Shown: positions 12,459 to 23,964, counted from the first letter of the stretch. The stretch: DNA of 64,000 nucleotides from Magnolia sinica (GCF_029962835.1 NC_080574.1:21612001-21676000); one strand, 5' to 3'. Notes: generated by a model not told the origin, from the letters alone. Program-made: numbers and translations.

Positions 12459-12660
12459 TTAACCTGATGATAAGGTCACACGACATTGGGACCCACTACA
12501 ACATTTACTTGCATCCAATCTGCTGATAAAGTCACATGGGCCAGGGGCCCACTGCAATGTTTACCTGCCATACAACCTCTTTATAAGGTCACGTGGATTG
12601 AGCCGCTATAATGTTTATTGTCCACCAAACTTTTGGTACGGTTATGTGGTCCTAGGGTCC
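12183..12660. repeat. Tandem amplification of a MITE internal segment
   Basis: About six degenerate copies of 60-80 bp carry the consensus order GGGCCCACTG(T/C)AAT(A/G)TTTA, TTGCATCCAACCTG, TGATAAGGTCACATGG. The same block order occurs once in single foldback elements (compare 37960-38010). A TTA microsatellite (12426-12460) interrupts one copy. Confidence 0.65.
12426..12460. repeat. (TTA)n microsatellite
   Basis: A run of about ten TTA/ATT trinucleotides inside one unit of the amplified MITE segment. Confidence 0.9.
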
Positions 12661-12958
12661 ACCATGATGTAGTTCACAAATCCAACCCATTCATTATGTG
12701 TGTCCCACCAATTTAAGGGTCCAAACCGAGTTTCAGGTGGATCCAAGCTGCATGTGGACCCCAACAGTTAATTCCATGTGGCTTGGCATACCACCGCATG
12801 AAAGGTAATTGTGTGGGCTATCCGAGAACTTTTTATGACTGATTTTTGGAACAACGCATTATAAAAGGGGACCTATTAAATGAACGACATGGATGTAGAA
12901 CATACATCATGGTAGGGTCCATAATTGGGGCCAAGTGGGCCCTCCCTATTTAACGTCG

Positions 12959-12981
12959 GACGTCCAGAGAGTCTGGACGTC
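12959..12981. repeat. Perfect hairpin, 10-bp arms
   Basis: GACGTCCAGA and TCTGGACGTC are perfect inverted arms with a 3-base loop (GAG). They lie between two MITE fragments and may be fused element termini. Confidence 0.85.
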
Positions 12982-13742
12982 AAGGTACATGCATGCATAC
13001 TTATTTATTTTTTTTCTTTTATCCTAGGTGGGACCCACATTAACCAGATCTACTCCGTCCATTATATGTGTCCCATAAAATTAGATGTCCAAACCAAGTT
13101 TTAATCACATCCAAAACTCAGGTAGACCCCACCAAATAATTTTATATGTTTAGGCATGTTTCCACATGATTTTAGATGGTGTGGCCCGCCTGAGTATATG
13201 GCTGATTTTTGGGGTGGATGGTTGGTCCATGGGGACCCATCAAATGCATGGGATAGATGTTCGAAACGCATCACGGTGGGGTCCACAACTGGGGCCGTGA
13301 GCCCCAGCCCGTCCTTCCGTCGTCGGGCGCAGACAGCAGCAGCAACGCTGCTGCATGCTGGATTTGTTTTATTTTATTTTTTTTTGAAAACCAAATTCCC
13401 GTAGTTTTTCACAGGTGGGGCCCACATTAGGTGGATCCACTCCACCCATTAGATTTCATAGCTCAACACAAGTCAAAAGAGTCCAATATCTAATATATTT
13501 AGGCGTGTAGAAAAATTAAAGTGAATTTAAACGATGAAAATTACTGTTTCCACTGATATGGCCCGTCTGACAAGCGGATTATCTTCATTTTTCGGCTCAA
13601 CGCCTAAAATGAGCTAGGGAATGGAATGGATGGCTTGGATTAAAATCATACACCAAGGTGGGGCCTGTAAGAGTGGCCCATCCCAAACCTATATATATAT
13701 ATATATAACTACTAGCACGCCACTGCCTTCACGGTAAAATAA

Positions 13743-13768
13743 CGTCCAGCGTCCTTGGACGCTGGACG
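13743..13768. repeat. Perfect hairpin, 12-bp arms
   Basis: CGTCCAGCGTCC and GGACGCTGGACG are perfect inverted arms with a TT loop. They share the GTCCAG/CTGGAC theme with the hairpin at 12959-12981. A TA microsatellite lies just upstream (13691-13707). Confidence 0.9.
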
Positions 13769-15860
13769 GACGGCGTGGGTATATGTATCATCAAGGTGGG
13801 TCCCACGTGTGGGGACCATGGCTGGTGGGTCCCATGTGGACGTGGTCCACTTGATTTGAATCAATCTGATACATACGTTTTCCCATCATCCAGGGGGTAG
13901 GGCCCACATGGCTTGGATGGTTTGAATAAGACATTCATCAAGATGGGGTTCATTCGAGTGGGCCACACAGCCACATCATCACACCAAAATATTGAAAGAG
14001 ACAGGGGGGAGAGAGAAAGAAGCACCCACCTTAGATCTTAGACTCCTTCTTCCACCAATGTGATCTAGAGCTCCAAAGGAACAAAATTCAATGGTTGAGA
14101 TTGATTTTAGAGGGTTGGATTTAGGAGTGGAGAGCTTGCAAAAGGATTGGAAATTGAGAGCTCTAATGGACGTTGGGAGCTCTCTCTCTTGCTAGGAAAT
14201 AAGAAAGAAAGAGGGAGGGAGAGAGATAAAAGAGAGAGAGAGAGAGTAATAAATGCATGTCATAATGAATGTAAGGGAGGGGGGGTTTAGGGGTCTAGGC
14301 TAGCTATAGGTGGCTAGGGGTCTAGACTAGCCATAGGTGGGTAGGAAATTATGAGGATGATGATGTCATGCATGCATAGGGTGGCGTGCCATGCCATAGG
14401 TGGGTCCCACAAATGCGATCAAGGTTTAAATAAAGCGCGGCCTACATCTTTTGATGTACATCTCGGATTGTCATACGAGACGCGGCATTGGAACCGCAGC
14501 GACGATGCGGTCACAATGACATAAGTCTTAGGTCAAGCCGACTCGAAATTATAGGATGACACTCAAGGTCGCATGCAAATGCTATCTACGCATCGCAGGT
14601 CACCGAAATTTGACCGGGAGAACCGCAAGAGCCTATGGAATGGTACAGGCTAGGATACGAGTCTCACAGCTGAGAAGAGGGATCGCTCACGGTCACTACG
14701 GGGAGGCTCGTCACCCCAGCATAGGCCGACAACTCGAACACAGTGTCTCATTCTATCATACCCGGCTCTCGAGTTAGTGGATCAGTTTCAGATGGTTATC
14801 AATAGACTTCAGTGGTTGAAGGGTGTTTGAAGTTCCATACAGGCGTGAGCAGACATGGTTAACGAACATGGTTGGTTAGTAAGTGAACTAGACCGCGCGA
14901 GTTCAGGCTAGTATGTGACGGACGACATCAAGTACAAGCGACCCATGTAGTCCAACTACTGTCGCCCATTCGCATCCGTCCAAACCCGCTGGTTTAGTCG
15001 CAGGATGGTCCTACCAATGGGACCACCTTCTCCCACTTCAGTTCCCTGACCAACCCAGGGGTTTATGATATTCAATAATATTCCAACAATTCCGGATTCG
15101 CCTTCTAACACTAGTAAAGTCATGCACTCATACATCAAACATAAAAATTCAGATTTCTATAATGCAACTACTAACAAAAATACGAAATTAATGTATGTGC
15201 GTGTTGAGTGGGGTTACTAAAGAGATCAAGAGCTCTACATCATTCATAGTACAACATATAACAAGGATTAATGTAGGCACAAACATACAACAAAGATTTT
15301 ATACAATCATACATGCCACAAGGAAGGTTATACTAGAATCACATATGAGATGAACATGCCGCTCTAAATCAAGCCTAATCATGTTGAAGAACAAATAACC
15401 AATACTTAACCATTTCATGGGATTTAGGGGGACCTATCATATAGGGTCTTGGTTAGGTTCTCTCTAGATTACTCAATCACATCATCTTAACATTCATAAT
15501 CATTAAACTCTTAGTAGAATTGGTGCTAGGCCACCTAAGGATAATAGTTCGCCGCTATGGATCGTCAAGAGCTTGCGGAGTCGACCTAGGGTTGCCAAAC
15601 TCGTGAGTCGATTCGTAGCGATCCTATCCAATCGGTAGAGAGTTGTTCTTATGGTTGTGGGTGAGGAATTTCTTGAGGAAGAGGGAAAGAGTTGCAAGAC
15701 TCTACCTCCCTTGGGCTCCACCTTCAACTGCGGCTCACCCTCTCCCCCTTCTTCTTTCTCTCCTTTTTCTCCCTTCTCTCTTTCTCCTCTTTTTTTCTTC
15801 TCTTTCTTCTCTTTCTCTTCTAGGGTAAATTCGTATGGGGAGAGGGGTGCCCAAATGAAA

Positions 15861-15870
15861 CCCTTATATA
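15861..15870 (-). promoter_or_regulatory. Putative minus-strand TATA box of the outer element
   Basis: On the minus strand the sequence reads ACACTATATAAGGGTTTC, a good plant TATA box. A C/T-rich stretch and then a purine-rich tract follow downstream. It fits the U3/R region of an LTR transcribed on the minus strand. Confidence 0.5.
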
Positions 15871-16911
15871 GTGTCAGATTTGGTGTAAATGGCCCCAAGA
15901 ACTAGGTTTTTACTATACTAGCCCTATGAGAGGGTTTTTAACCTTTAGGGCCTACTATGGGGTGTACATGTTGATATACACCGTACGATAGTTAGCCCTA
16001 ATGATGATCTACGTATGGATATGATCGATCCGCCATTTGGATGCGCTGATCAACAGATATGATTAGAAGTCTGTTCAACGGTCATCGATGGTCGATCGGG
16101 GCCGCGGCTATACGGATATAAGAAGGGAAATATCCTTACTCCATGTGAGAAGTTTGGTGGTAAACCGACGGTCCGAAATCTTCAACTTTGCATAAGAGTG
16201 GACGACCTAATTCACTTAAGTTTCAGCTTCTTCATTTAGGGTATTCACACTTATCATGCACTCGTCCTTTGGCTCAAGTTGAGTGGTTCTGGACAGTACC
16301 CAGGTCCGACTCCCGCGATGAACGTCGAGCCCAGTAAGACGGACATTATTCTATAGTTTTGGAACTAGTGGCCTACCAACGATCGGTCTATAGCTTATTC
16401 GGAAAATCGGGGTATTTTTATAATGAATTAGGTATTGAGATTTGTCGTGGATAATGATTAGGGTTTGGATTAACTATGTTCATAGTGTAATCTATTTATA
16501 ACTAGTGAAAGTGGAGATTTTGTCATGATTACTCTAAACCGTCAGTTTTAAGATAAAATAGTAACGGGATTGATTTGGTCTATTAGTCTAGATTCGGGCC
16601 TTATCTGACTCAGCTTCGGTTAGATCTTTAATTTAGCTATAATTGTTTTGATTAGTTAGCGATGAGTTGGTTAGATTTGGGCCCTATTTGAGTAAATCAT
16701 GAGGCTGAACTTGATGTTCAAGTGATCGAGCGGATTCGTTGGCTTCCTAACGGTTGATTAATCGAACTTGTGCGGTTCTTTACTGGTACTACTCGTGTAT
16801 AAACTAACATTGAGTGCTAATGGTCAGTAAGTGATAATATAAGTTAATTACAAAAAAAATTAAGGATTTTTGAAAATCCAAAACAACAAAAATTCAAGAC
16901 GTTACAGTAGG

Positions 16912-17400
16912 CCCCACCTTAACGGTCTCACTGAAGTCGGTGTTTCCCTCATTGGATGTGGGTGAGATCCCGTAATGCATGTGCCTTACACTGTTCATTC
17001 ATTTGAAAACTCATTTCAAGGTATCACCCAACAAATTAAGTTGATCCAAATCTCAAGTGAACCATACTAAAGGAAACGGTGGCAATCGACCGTTAAAAAT
17101 TTATTGTGGGCTATAAAAGTTTTGACTTAAGATGATATTTGTGTGGTCTCTTCGTTCAGGTCTTTGTGACCTTATCAACAGGCCCCATGAAGTTTTTAAC
17201 GGTGGGAATTCAATCACAACTAATTCCAGTGGTATGGTCTAACTAAAATTTGGATCTGCTTCATTTTTTTGGATAATACCCTAAAATGAGCTATCAAAAT
17301 GGATGGACGGTGTGGATATAAGGAAAATACATCACAGTGGTCCCACAGGCTTGAGGATGGGTCCCATCCGTTGTCTGGATTTCTTGAGGATGGGTCCTAT
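16912..17400. mobile_element. Foldback element interrupted by the LTR-type insertion
   Basis: It carries the common core: CAAGTGAACCATACTAAAGG, GGAAACGGTGG, GTGACCTTATCAACAGG, GTGGTATGGTC and GATGGACGGTGTGGATAT..ACATCACAGTGG. It starts exactly at the right flank of the 9-kb insertion, whose duplicated GTAGG lies in the element's GG(T)AGGCCCCACC edge. The piece left of 7832 appears to be its other part. Confidence 0.55.
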
Positions 17401-17422
17401 CCGTGCGTCTGGATTTCACTAG

Positions 17423-17535
17423 GGCTGTCAACGGGCCCGACCTCGGGTAGTTCCGAATTTTGAACTGTTTCGGGCCGACACTATCAAAATTCTGATTTCA
17501 GACCTGAGCCCGGCTCATTGACATCTTTCACTCTT
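17423..17535. repeat. Short repeat, GGGCTGTCAACGGGCC type
   Basis: It begins AGGGCTGTCAACGGGCCCGACC and ends GAGCCCGGCTCATTGACA, which are imperfect inverted ends. Similar openings occur at 40688 (AGGGTTGTCAATGGG). It is non-coding, about 110 bp. Confidence 0.5.
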
Positions 17536-17566
17536 GGTCAATGATCCCATGAGTTCGAACGTAGGG

Positions 17567-17652
17567 TAATTACCATGCGCTCCACCTTTGTAGGGCCCAC
17601 CTGTGATTCTTAACTGGAATCCAAACCGTGCAGATGGTGCGATTCCTCATGC
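17567..17652. repeat. Dispersed repeat, inverted copy of 1-93
   Basis: It shares TAATTACCATGCGCT, GTAGGGCCCACC, AAACCGTGCA and ATTCCTCATG with the minus strand of the window's first 93 bases. Confidence 0.55.
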
Positions 17653-17969
17653 CACCGTACATCCCAAAATCATTCCAATAAAAAACTCCAGTATTACGCA
17701 CTACTGAAGCAAAGTGCACTTATTTCAAAATCTATACATATTCACTTGTTGCGGCCCAGTAAATATTGAAATTACTTGAGTTTCTGTACTTTCATTAATC
17801 CTTATGGGGCCCGCATGATGAATGGCTTGGATGACATATAAACAACATGGTGGACCCAATATTTCATCAGGAATTTTATCTGGTGGGCTCCCCCTCCCAC
17901 GTATCTCCCATTGTTCCATTTGTCGATCCAGGCCTATGGCCCACAAACAGCTTCAACGTCTCGTAATAA

Positions 17970-18245
17970 CGCAGTGCAAAACTCAAGAGTGGGCCACACC
18001 ACAGGAAACTGTGAGGATAATGACGTCCACGATTGAAAGCTTTCTAGGGCATAAGTGATGTTTATTTATCATCCAACGTACAAAACTTTTGTTTCGAAGG
18101 TATATGTTAAATTCAAACGGTCCTTGTAATCCACTTGATCTTCGGATATTCTTGAATTTCGGGATCATGCCTTAAAATAATCTGAAAAAATGATGGACGG
18201 CGTGGATATGACACATACAGCATGGTGGGCCCCACAAAGTTAGCG
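17970..18245. mobile_element. Foldback element fragment
   Basis: The core blocks are GTGGGCCACACCACAGGAAACTG, GATGTTTATTTATCATCCAAC, GATGGACGGCGTGGATATGACACATACAGCATGG and TGGGCCCCAC. A separate CATGATGAATGGCTTGG block at 17813 could belong to its left end. The full boundaries are unclear. Confidence 0.5.
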
Positions 18246-19639
18246 TACTTAGTTACTCATTCAGGTAGAAAAGTTCATTAATTGCACGGTAGAATCTTCA
18301 CGTTTAGTGCAATTTTTCACCATGGGTCATCAATGACGTGGCCCAACTAATGATCGGCTACGACCATTATCAAAACATAAACATAGTCTCATTTATCAAC
18401 GCAGATGGATCTTGACTGACTCGATCGATTAACGATGGAGATCAGTTCTGGGATCGGATATAGGTCAGCTGAGTTAGTTAAAATCTTGGGATATTCTACA
18501 TCAGTGGTGGGCCAGAGACAGCGAGCCGAGTAGTGTGACCGCCTACCCTAAAGGAAGCACAGTCGTCCATTGCCCACGTGAATCCACCACTTTTCTACAT
18601 TTTCTCCACCACGGGGAATGAAAACAGGATAAAGAGGAATCATCAGGTCCAGATGTACCATATAGCCCATATCATGATGTTCCAATCGCTTCAACGAGAC
18701 CATGGATCGATGATCTATACCGTTCATATGATGGGCCATAGTGTGGTGGGGCCACTGGCATAAATATCCCACAATGAAAGATCTTAACTCTTAGATCAAC
18801 GGCCTTTAAATAGATGATTAGTAGAGAATGAATCCAAGGGTCCATAAAAAAAGGCCAATTTTTGGATAGGCAGTGTCTTCCTTTAAATAAATAAATAAAT
18901 AATTCCCAACTACTGTGGGTCCCATCGTATGGGAGGCCTGGACCACTGAATAATGTATACCACTAGCAAGATAATAAGAAGATAAAAGGTTCCTTATTCA
19001 AACATCTGTGTCTGCCTGATCTTGGAATTACCTTTTTGACGAATGTTGGATATCAAGATACATTTTTTCCATTCAAGTCATCCCCCTTTTTTTTTTTTTT
19101 AAAGTCATCCCTCTTAAATTGATCTAACAACACATAAGTGGACCACTAATTTAAAATTTATGGGAAGATTTATATGATGGTCTTTTATTCCTTTATTTAT
19201 TCATTTTTGAGTCACTTTATCCTGAGGTTAGCTATGATCATGGTTCAAAATCCAAAAACCTGGCTAGAATATATGTTCGGCCAGTTGGGTTGACTCAAAG
19301 ATTTGGCCAGACTCGACCTGATACTTGTTGTTGTCAATTACAAACATTAGAAATTTTAATATATTTTTAAAATAGTTAGATTTTTATATAAGTAAAATTC
19401 AACTTAACACAATGCATCAACATCCTATCACACCTCCATGGTTAAATGGTTTCTTTTCTTGCTTGATGTGGGGTTTTGAATCTTGTTTCCACCTAATTTA
19501 TTTATTTTAAAATCCTACTTCTTAAAAAATTGATGAATTCGTTCGAGTCAAGCTGAGTCATTGCTTGTTAGCATCGATAGACCTCATTGTTGACAGATTT
19601 AAAACTTAAAACATCAACAACAATAATTCATGCTGAAAA
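18246..19639. other. Intergenic, no gene recognised
   Basis: Small open frames on both strands at 18548-18772 overlap each other and show no motif. Low-complexity stretches include an AAAT run near 18885 and a T run at 19089. Confidence 0.5.
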
Positions 19640-20075
19640 ATAAACTTTCTTATCAAGTATAGAATTTCTGTGGAGCTTTAGAACATGACCACATAGCCTA
19701 TAACCATATGTCCAAAGGTATTATTATAGGAAACGACAGTGGAGTTTAGTCAAAGTTGCTGCAATCCATCCCAAATCTGGACTTTCTCATCAAGTATAGA
19801 ATTATTACGGAGCGTTGAAATCCGACCACATATCTTATAACCACAAGTTCATGGATATTGTAGGAGGAATTGCATTGAGTCCTGCAATCCATGCCAGATA
19901 CAGACATTCTCATCAAGTATAGCATTTTTGTAGAGCGTTGAAACACGAGCACATATATATCCTGTGAGTCACCCCCATGCTGGATATATACTTTCTTATC
20001 AAGTATATAATTTTTGTGGAACTTTAGAAAATAACCACATGTATTATATAACCACATGTCCAAAAGGTATTATAG
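19640..20075. repeat. Degenerate tandem repeat, ~85-137 bp spacing
   Basis: CTTTCT(T/C)ATCAAGTATA(G)AATTT recurs at 19645, 19782, 19905 (as CATTCTCATC) and 19991. Each copy is followed by GTGGAGC(T/G)TT(A/G)A and ACCACAT..TATAACCACA. A 105-codon minus-strand frame spans it but only reflects the repeat. Confidence 0.7.
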
Positions 20076-22038
20076 CCCACCTTTCTGCACGACTTGGATT
20101 TGTGACACGTAGGACAAGCTGGGCACTTTCATGAAAGGTTGCATGTGGAAGTCACATGCAATGTAGACCTTGAAGGTGAACATCTATATATAAAAATAAT
20201 AAAAAATAATAAAAAATAAAAATAAAAATAATAATAGAGTAGTCTCGGGTTGGCTTTGTATAAAGGGCCCAGAAAACACCTAATGTCATATGAGTGATCC
20301 CATGTGGGCCCACTTATACAGTGGCAATACTGTTCATTGAAGTCAAGCCTTGATTAAAACCTTGAGTACGACACTATTGTGGAAGGCAGGAGAATCTTAA
20401 ATCAGGCCCACCAGATGGACAGTCTGGATACACTGGCCACTAAACAGTCATGGGTACTGTGATATGTGACAATGAATCAAGACGGATACATAGGATTCAA
20501 TCTTTATACGGCTCTAGGTAGGTATCATTTACATGTAAATATATTCATGCGGAAGCTTTGATACTCTGGCAGTGTATGATGGACGATACACAGGCACTTA
20601 GAAATTACTTACATTGAATGCGAGTAATTCAGATTAAACTGTCCAAATTATGGATCCTCGTCTATATATATCATGAACCAAAGAGTCTATTCATTTGATT
20701 ATCTATCTATCTGATTGTTTGAAGGTTTATTGGTCGATCAAAAATGAAAAAATTCAACGGTCGAATTTCAACAAACAATTATCCATGAATCAGAGGTTAG
20801 GATTATTCAACCAATCTGATTTTGGGGCTAACAGTGGGTTCACAGTTTAGTCGGTTTAATTTCAGTGAACATGTGCCACGTGTACAATTTCTGTGTGTCT
20901 GCATATCAAACATGATATTCGGCTAAGGTATTAAATAACTCCCCATGTATCGAATCAGAAATTGTGTCTGTCCCCCCAATAACTGATAAGTGGGAGATGG
21001 TGTGGTGAATCTCGACCTTACATCTAGTACTTCCTTCCTATCATATTGTCTTCAGTTAACAAATAAGTGAATAGATTATCCTATCCATATGGACAATTTC
21101 CTTAATAGTGGATGGCGAGACGATTAAATTTTTAAGGGTAAAAAATACCAATAAGGTAATCGATTGGATGAAATATTCAATCAAGGGTCATATACAGACA
21201 TAACCAACGGATCAGATTAATCTCTCAACCTGCCATGTCTCAGATATTGGGCGATGAACTTCACTTCCTGATCCAGGCGATAGCACAGAGTTGTATATAT
21301 TTTAAAATGTTGGCTAATTAGTCAAAGTAAAAGATAATCATTAGCTACGGAGAAACTACTCTCTCCAAACAAACGGTTAAAAAAATAATAAAAGTCTGGT
21401 ACCTATGCGTCGAATCTACATACTATACCTCACACTCTGTAATCTTCCGTAGTAGAATATGAATAGCGATTTGATCCTCGACCCCAGGATATTTATTCCA
21501 TACTCAGGTTTTGATCTGGACAAGCCGGGCCCACTTTTCGGTGATCCAGAACAGTGGTCTGTTGGGTGCCATAGTGGATGGACTATTCCCCAATCGCCAC
21601 GTCTCACTGATTTGGAGACTCTAGCCACCTTTCTTCTGTGGGTGGAGAGTTGCTGCATTTCGCATCCTAACCGTCTATTAGGGTACGATTGTACTATCAG
21701 GGTGATTTCTGGGCATGGCCCACTGATCAATGGTCTGTATCAAAGAACCATGGGATTCACTTGTAGAAACCTAAAATATGAGTATATGCATACGTTAAAA
21801 ATAGAGGATCATATAATCTGTGATGATACACACGGACGGTCATGATTCAGTGCAAATGTTTTCATTCTAATTAAAGTTAAAACGAGTTGTCTGGCCCACC
21901 GTGATGTGTGGACGCCATCCCTGATTTGGCCATCGCCCAGAAATCAGGCTAATTCAGAGATCGACGGTATTTTTGGGCCATGGCCAGACATGAGAAGTGC
22001 ATGCATGATGGTCGTGGGTGGTGGATGTTATGGTGAGG
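20076..22038. other. Intergenic, no gene recognised
   Basis: An A-rich low-complexity patch lies at 20190-20235. The largest frames (128 codons plus at 21459-21845, 104 codons minus at 21416-21730) overlap on opposite strands and contain no motif I know. I do not call a gene. A GGCCCACCGTGATGTGTGG block near 21893 is a repeat edge. Confidence 0.45.
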
Positions 22039-22641
22039 ATACGTAGGTATGGACGCTGAGTAGATACTGACAATATCAGTAGCCAAATGACTATTGAAGT
22101 GACGTCATCGAGCTCCGTGGACCCACCATGATGCATTTGTTATGTACATGCGATGATGCATTTGTTGTATCCATACCGTCCAACCATTTGGAGAGATCTT
22201 TTTATGGCATTAGAAAAATAATGAGATAAATCTAAAGGTCAAGAGGGCCCACCACAGAAAACCGTGGGAGCAGTCACACCAACCTTTGAAACATTTATAT
22301 AACACACCATCGTGTATTTTTGAGATCCAACCTATTCATTAGTTACTATAAAGATGGTTGAAGTGAAAGCAAAACTATCAGTTTGATCGGAAACTATCAT
22401 GTCTCCTAGGAAATTTTGAACGGTGGATGTCACTTCCCCACTGTTTTTCATGGTGGGTCCGCTTGAACTTTAGATCTATCTCATTCTTTTTCTAACGCCA
22501 TAAAACTCTCTCTCCAAATGGATGGACAACATGGATACAACACGTGTACCATGGTGGGTCTACGTAACTTGGTGACGTCACTTCAGTGGTCATTTGGCTA
22601 CTCACCTTGTCAGTGTCTAATCCGCGTCCCGTAGGTACGTA
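22039..22641. mobile_element. Foldback element, TACGTA termini, ~100-bp arms
   Basis: The left arm (ACGTAGGTATGGACGC, then AGTAGCCAAATGACTATTGA, GTGACGTCA and GACCCACCATGATGCAT) mirrors the right arm (ACCATGGTGGGTC, TGACGTCACTTCAGTGGTCA, TTTGGCTACTC, GCGTCCCGTAGGTACGTA). The interior is the common foldback core. It is non-coding. It is followed after only about 8 bp by another foldback element. Confidence 0.8.
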
Positions 22642-22649
22642 ATGATGCG

Positions 22650-23164
22650 AGAACGGATTGGCTACTCCCCCGCCGGTGCTCTATAGACCCCATAATGATG
22701 TATGTGTTTCATTCATGCCGTCCATCTATTTTTTCAGAACATTTTATGGTATGAGACGAAAATTGAGATATATCATAATTTCGAGTGGACCACATTAAGG
22801 AAACAGTGTTGAATGAGCGTCGGCCATTAAAAACCTTTTGGGGGCCATAAAAGTTTATGATCAAGCTGATTTTTGTTTTTTCCCTTCATCTGAGCCTGTA
22901 TGACCTAATCAATAGATTGAATGTCAAATAAACAGTATGGTGGGCCTTAGGAGGATTTTAATGGTGTATATCCAATCACTATTGTTTTCCTGTGGTGTGG
23001 TCCACCTGAGATTTATATCCCTCTCATTTGTCTAATAAGTTCATAAAATGACCTATAAAAATGGATGAACGGAATGGATGAAATACATACATCATGGTGG
23101 GGGCCACAGAGCACTGACCACCAGCCACCGGGCTGGTGTGAGGGGGAGTAGCCAATCCGTTTCC
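22650..23164. mobile_element. Foldback element, 'GGATTGGCTACTCCCC' termini
   Basis: The left end is GAACGGATTGGCTACTCCCC and the right end GGGGAGTAGCCAATCCGTTTC. The interior core includes GAGTGGACCACATTAAGGAA and GTGGTGTGGTCCACCTGAG. It belongs with 405-842. The left arm lacks the GGTGGCTGGTGGTC block present in the right arm, an internal deletion. Confidence 0.85.
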
Positions 23165-23440
23165 GAATGATGCATGATAGGGGTAAGGAAATGGTGGACA
23201 TTGAACGGTTTGTGGTTCAGCCACGTGTACATTCCGTTGAGTCTAATCAATATAATCTATTTAATAATTAACGAAGAGAGAGTGACAGAACATTCAAACT
23301 TCAAAGATATGCGGTCGCCGGAATCCGGAAGAATAAATACCTTCTCATGTATTAGACAGTAATGATTAGCATTTTATTGAGAAAAGGAGCGGTCGTGGAT
23401 GCTCTTTCCCGGCCATGTGTTGCTTCCTCATAATCAGCTG

Positions 23441-23964
23441 GGAAGCGGATTGCGTCCTACCCCCGCCTGGACAATAATCCGTCCAAGCAGGGACTTTGTG
23501 GGGCTACAGTGATGTTTGGGTTTTATCCACGCCGTTTATCCATCTTTTCAGATCATTTTAGGATATGATGTTAAAAATGAAGAAATACAAACCTCAAGTG
23601 GACCACAACACAGGAAGCAGCGGTGATAGTGACACCCATCGTCGAAACCTTTTAAAGAGACCGTAATGTTTATTTTCCATCCATCTTGTTCATAAGGTCA
23701 TATAGAGCTGGATGAAGGGACAATACAAATTTTAACTTGATCTAGAACTTCTGTGGCTCCCAAGAAGTTTTTAATGGTAGGATTTCAATCCACTCCGTGT
23801 GGTCCAGTAGAGATTTAGATCTATCTAAATTTTATCTCATTAATATAAAATGATCAGAAAAAATGAATGGACGGCGTAGATAAAACCCATACATCATGAT
23901 GGGCCCAGAGAATCCTGACTGGACGGATTATTGTCCAGGCGGGGACAGTACGCAATCCATTTCC
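23441..23964. mobile_element. Foldback element, GGAAGCGGATTGCG termini
   Basis: The left arm GGAAGCGGATTGCGTCCTAC continues with CCCCGCCTGGACAATAATCC. The right arm is its inverse (GGATTATTGTCCAGGCGGGG, then GTACGCAATCCATTTCC). Strong similarity covers at least 50 bp. CAGCTG lies just outside each end. The core is shared with the other elements. Confidence 0.85.

Larger units (their letters stand above)
12660..13960. mobile_element. Cluster of related MITE fragments
   Basis: At least three successive segments (near 12655-12950, 13025-13310 and 13410-13690) repeat one order: GG(G/T)(A/C)CCAC(A/C)..TT, CC(A/G)TCCATTAT(G/A)TGTGTCCCA, CCAAA(C)CAAGTTT, AACTCAGGT(A/G)GACCCCACCA, TTTTAGATGGTGTGGCCCGCCTGA, then an ATCA(C/T)GGTGGGGTCCA edge. 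This is the interior of the MITE at 36865-37413. They may be independent insertions or an amplified block. Confidence 0.6.
8721..14668 (-). mobile_element. Inner LTR-type insertion nested in the outer one
   Basis: The insertion starts TGTCACGCCCCAAACCC at 8721 and ends GTCTCACA at 14668. It is bounded by the 5-bp repeat GCTGA at 8716-8720 and 14669-14673. On the minus strand it reads TGTGAGAC ... TTTGGGGCGTGACA, a TG..CA element with an LTR-like 3' end. It is 5,948 bp with no retroviral-type protein frame. Its interior holds a GGGCC-rich minisatellite (10560-11880) and MITE-derived sequence (11885-13960). It may be a very long solo LTR or a non-coding derivative. The boundaries rest on one 5-bp match plus TG..CA ends, so they are less secure than the outer pair. 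Confidence 0.5.
7837..16906 (-). mobile_element. Outer LTR-type insertion (probable solo LTR), nested
   Basis: The insertion begins TGTAACACCCCGGG at 7837 and ends ACGTTACA at 16906. It is flanked by the identical 5-bp sequence GTAGG at 7832-7836 and 16907-16911. The short inverted ends TGTAAC/GTTACA with a 5-bp duplication are typical of LTR retrotransposon integration. Read on the minus strand it starts TGTAACGTC and ends CGGGGTGTTACA, a common form of plant LTR 3' end. Removing the inner element leaves about 3.1 kb, with no gag, protease, reverse transcriptase or integrase frame. I therefore favour a long solo LTR or a non-coding (LARD-like) derivative. A minus-strand TATA box at 15861-15870 agrees with this orientation. 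The site hit was GGTAGGCCCCACC, part of a foldback element. Confidence 0.6.

Noticed and set aside
15503..15898. 131-codon minus-strand lysine/glutamate-rich frame
   Set aside because: It lies in a purine-rich tract downstream of the outer element's TATA box and has low complexity. It is not a gag-like protein.
21416..21845. Overlapping frames of 128 and 104 codons on opposite strands
   Set aside because: There is no recognisable domain, no splice or promoter context, and they overlap antisense. Most likely chance.
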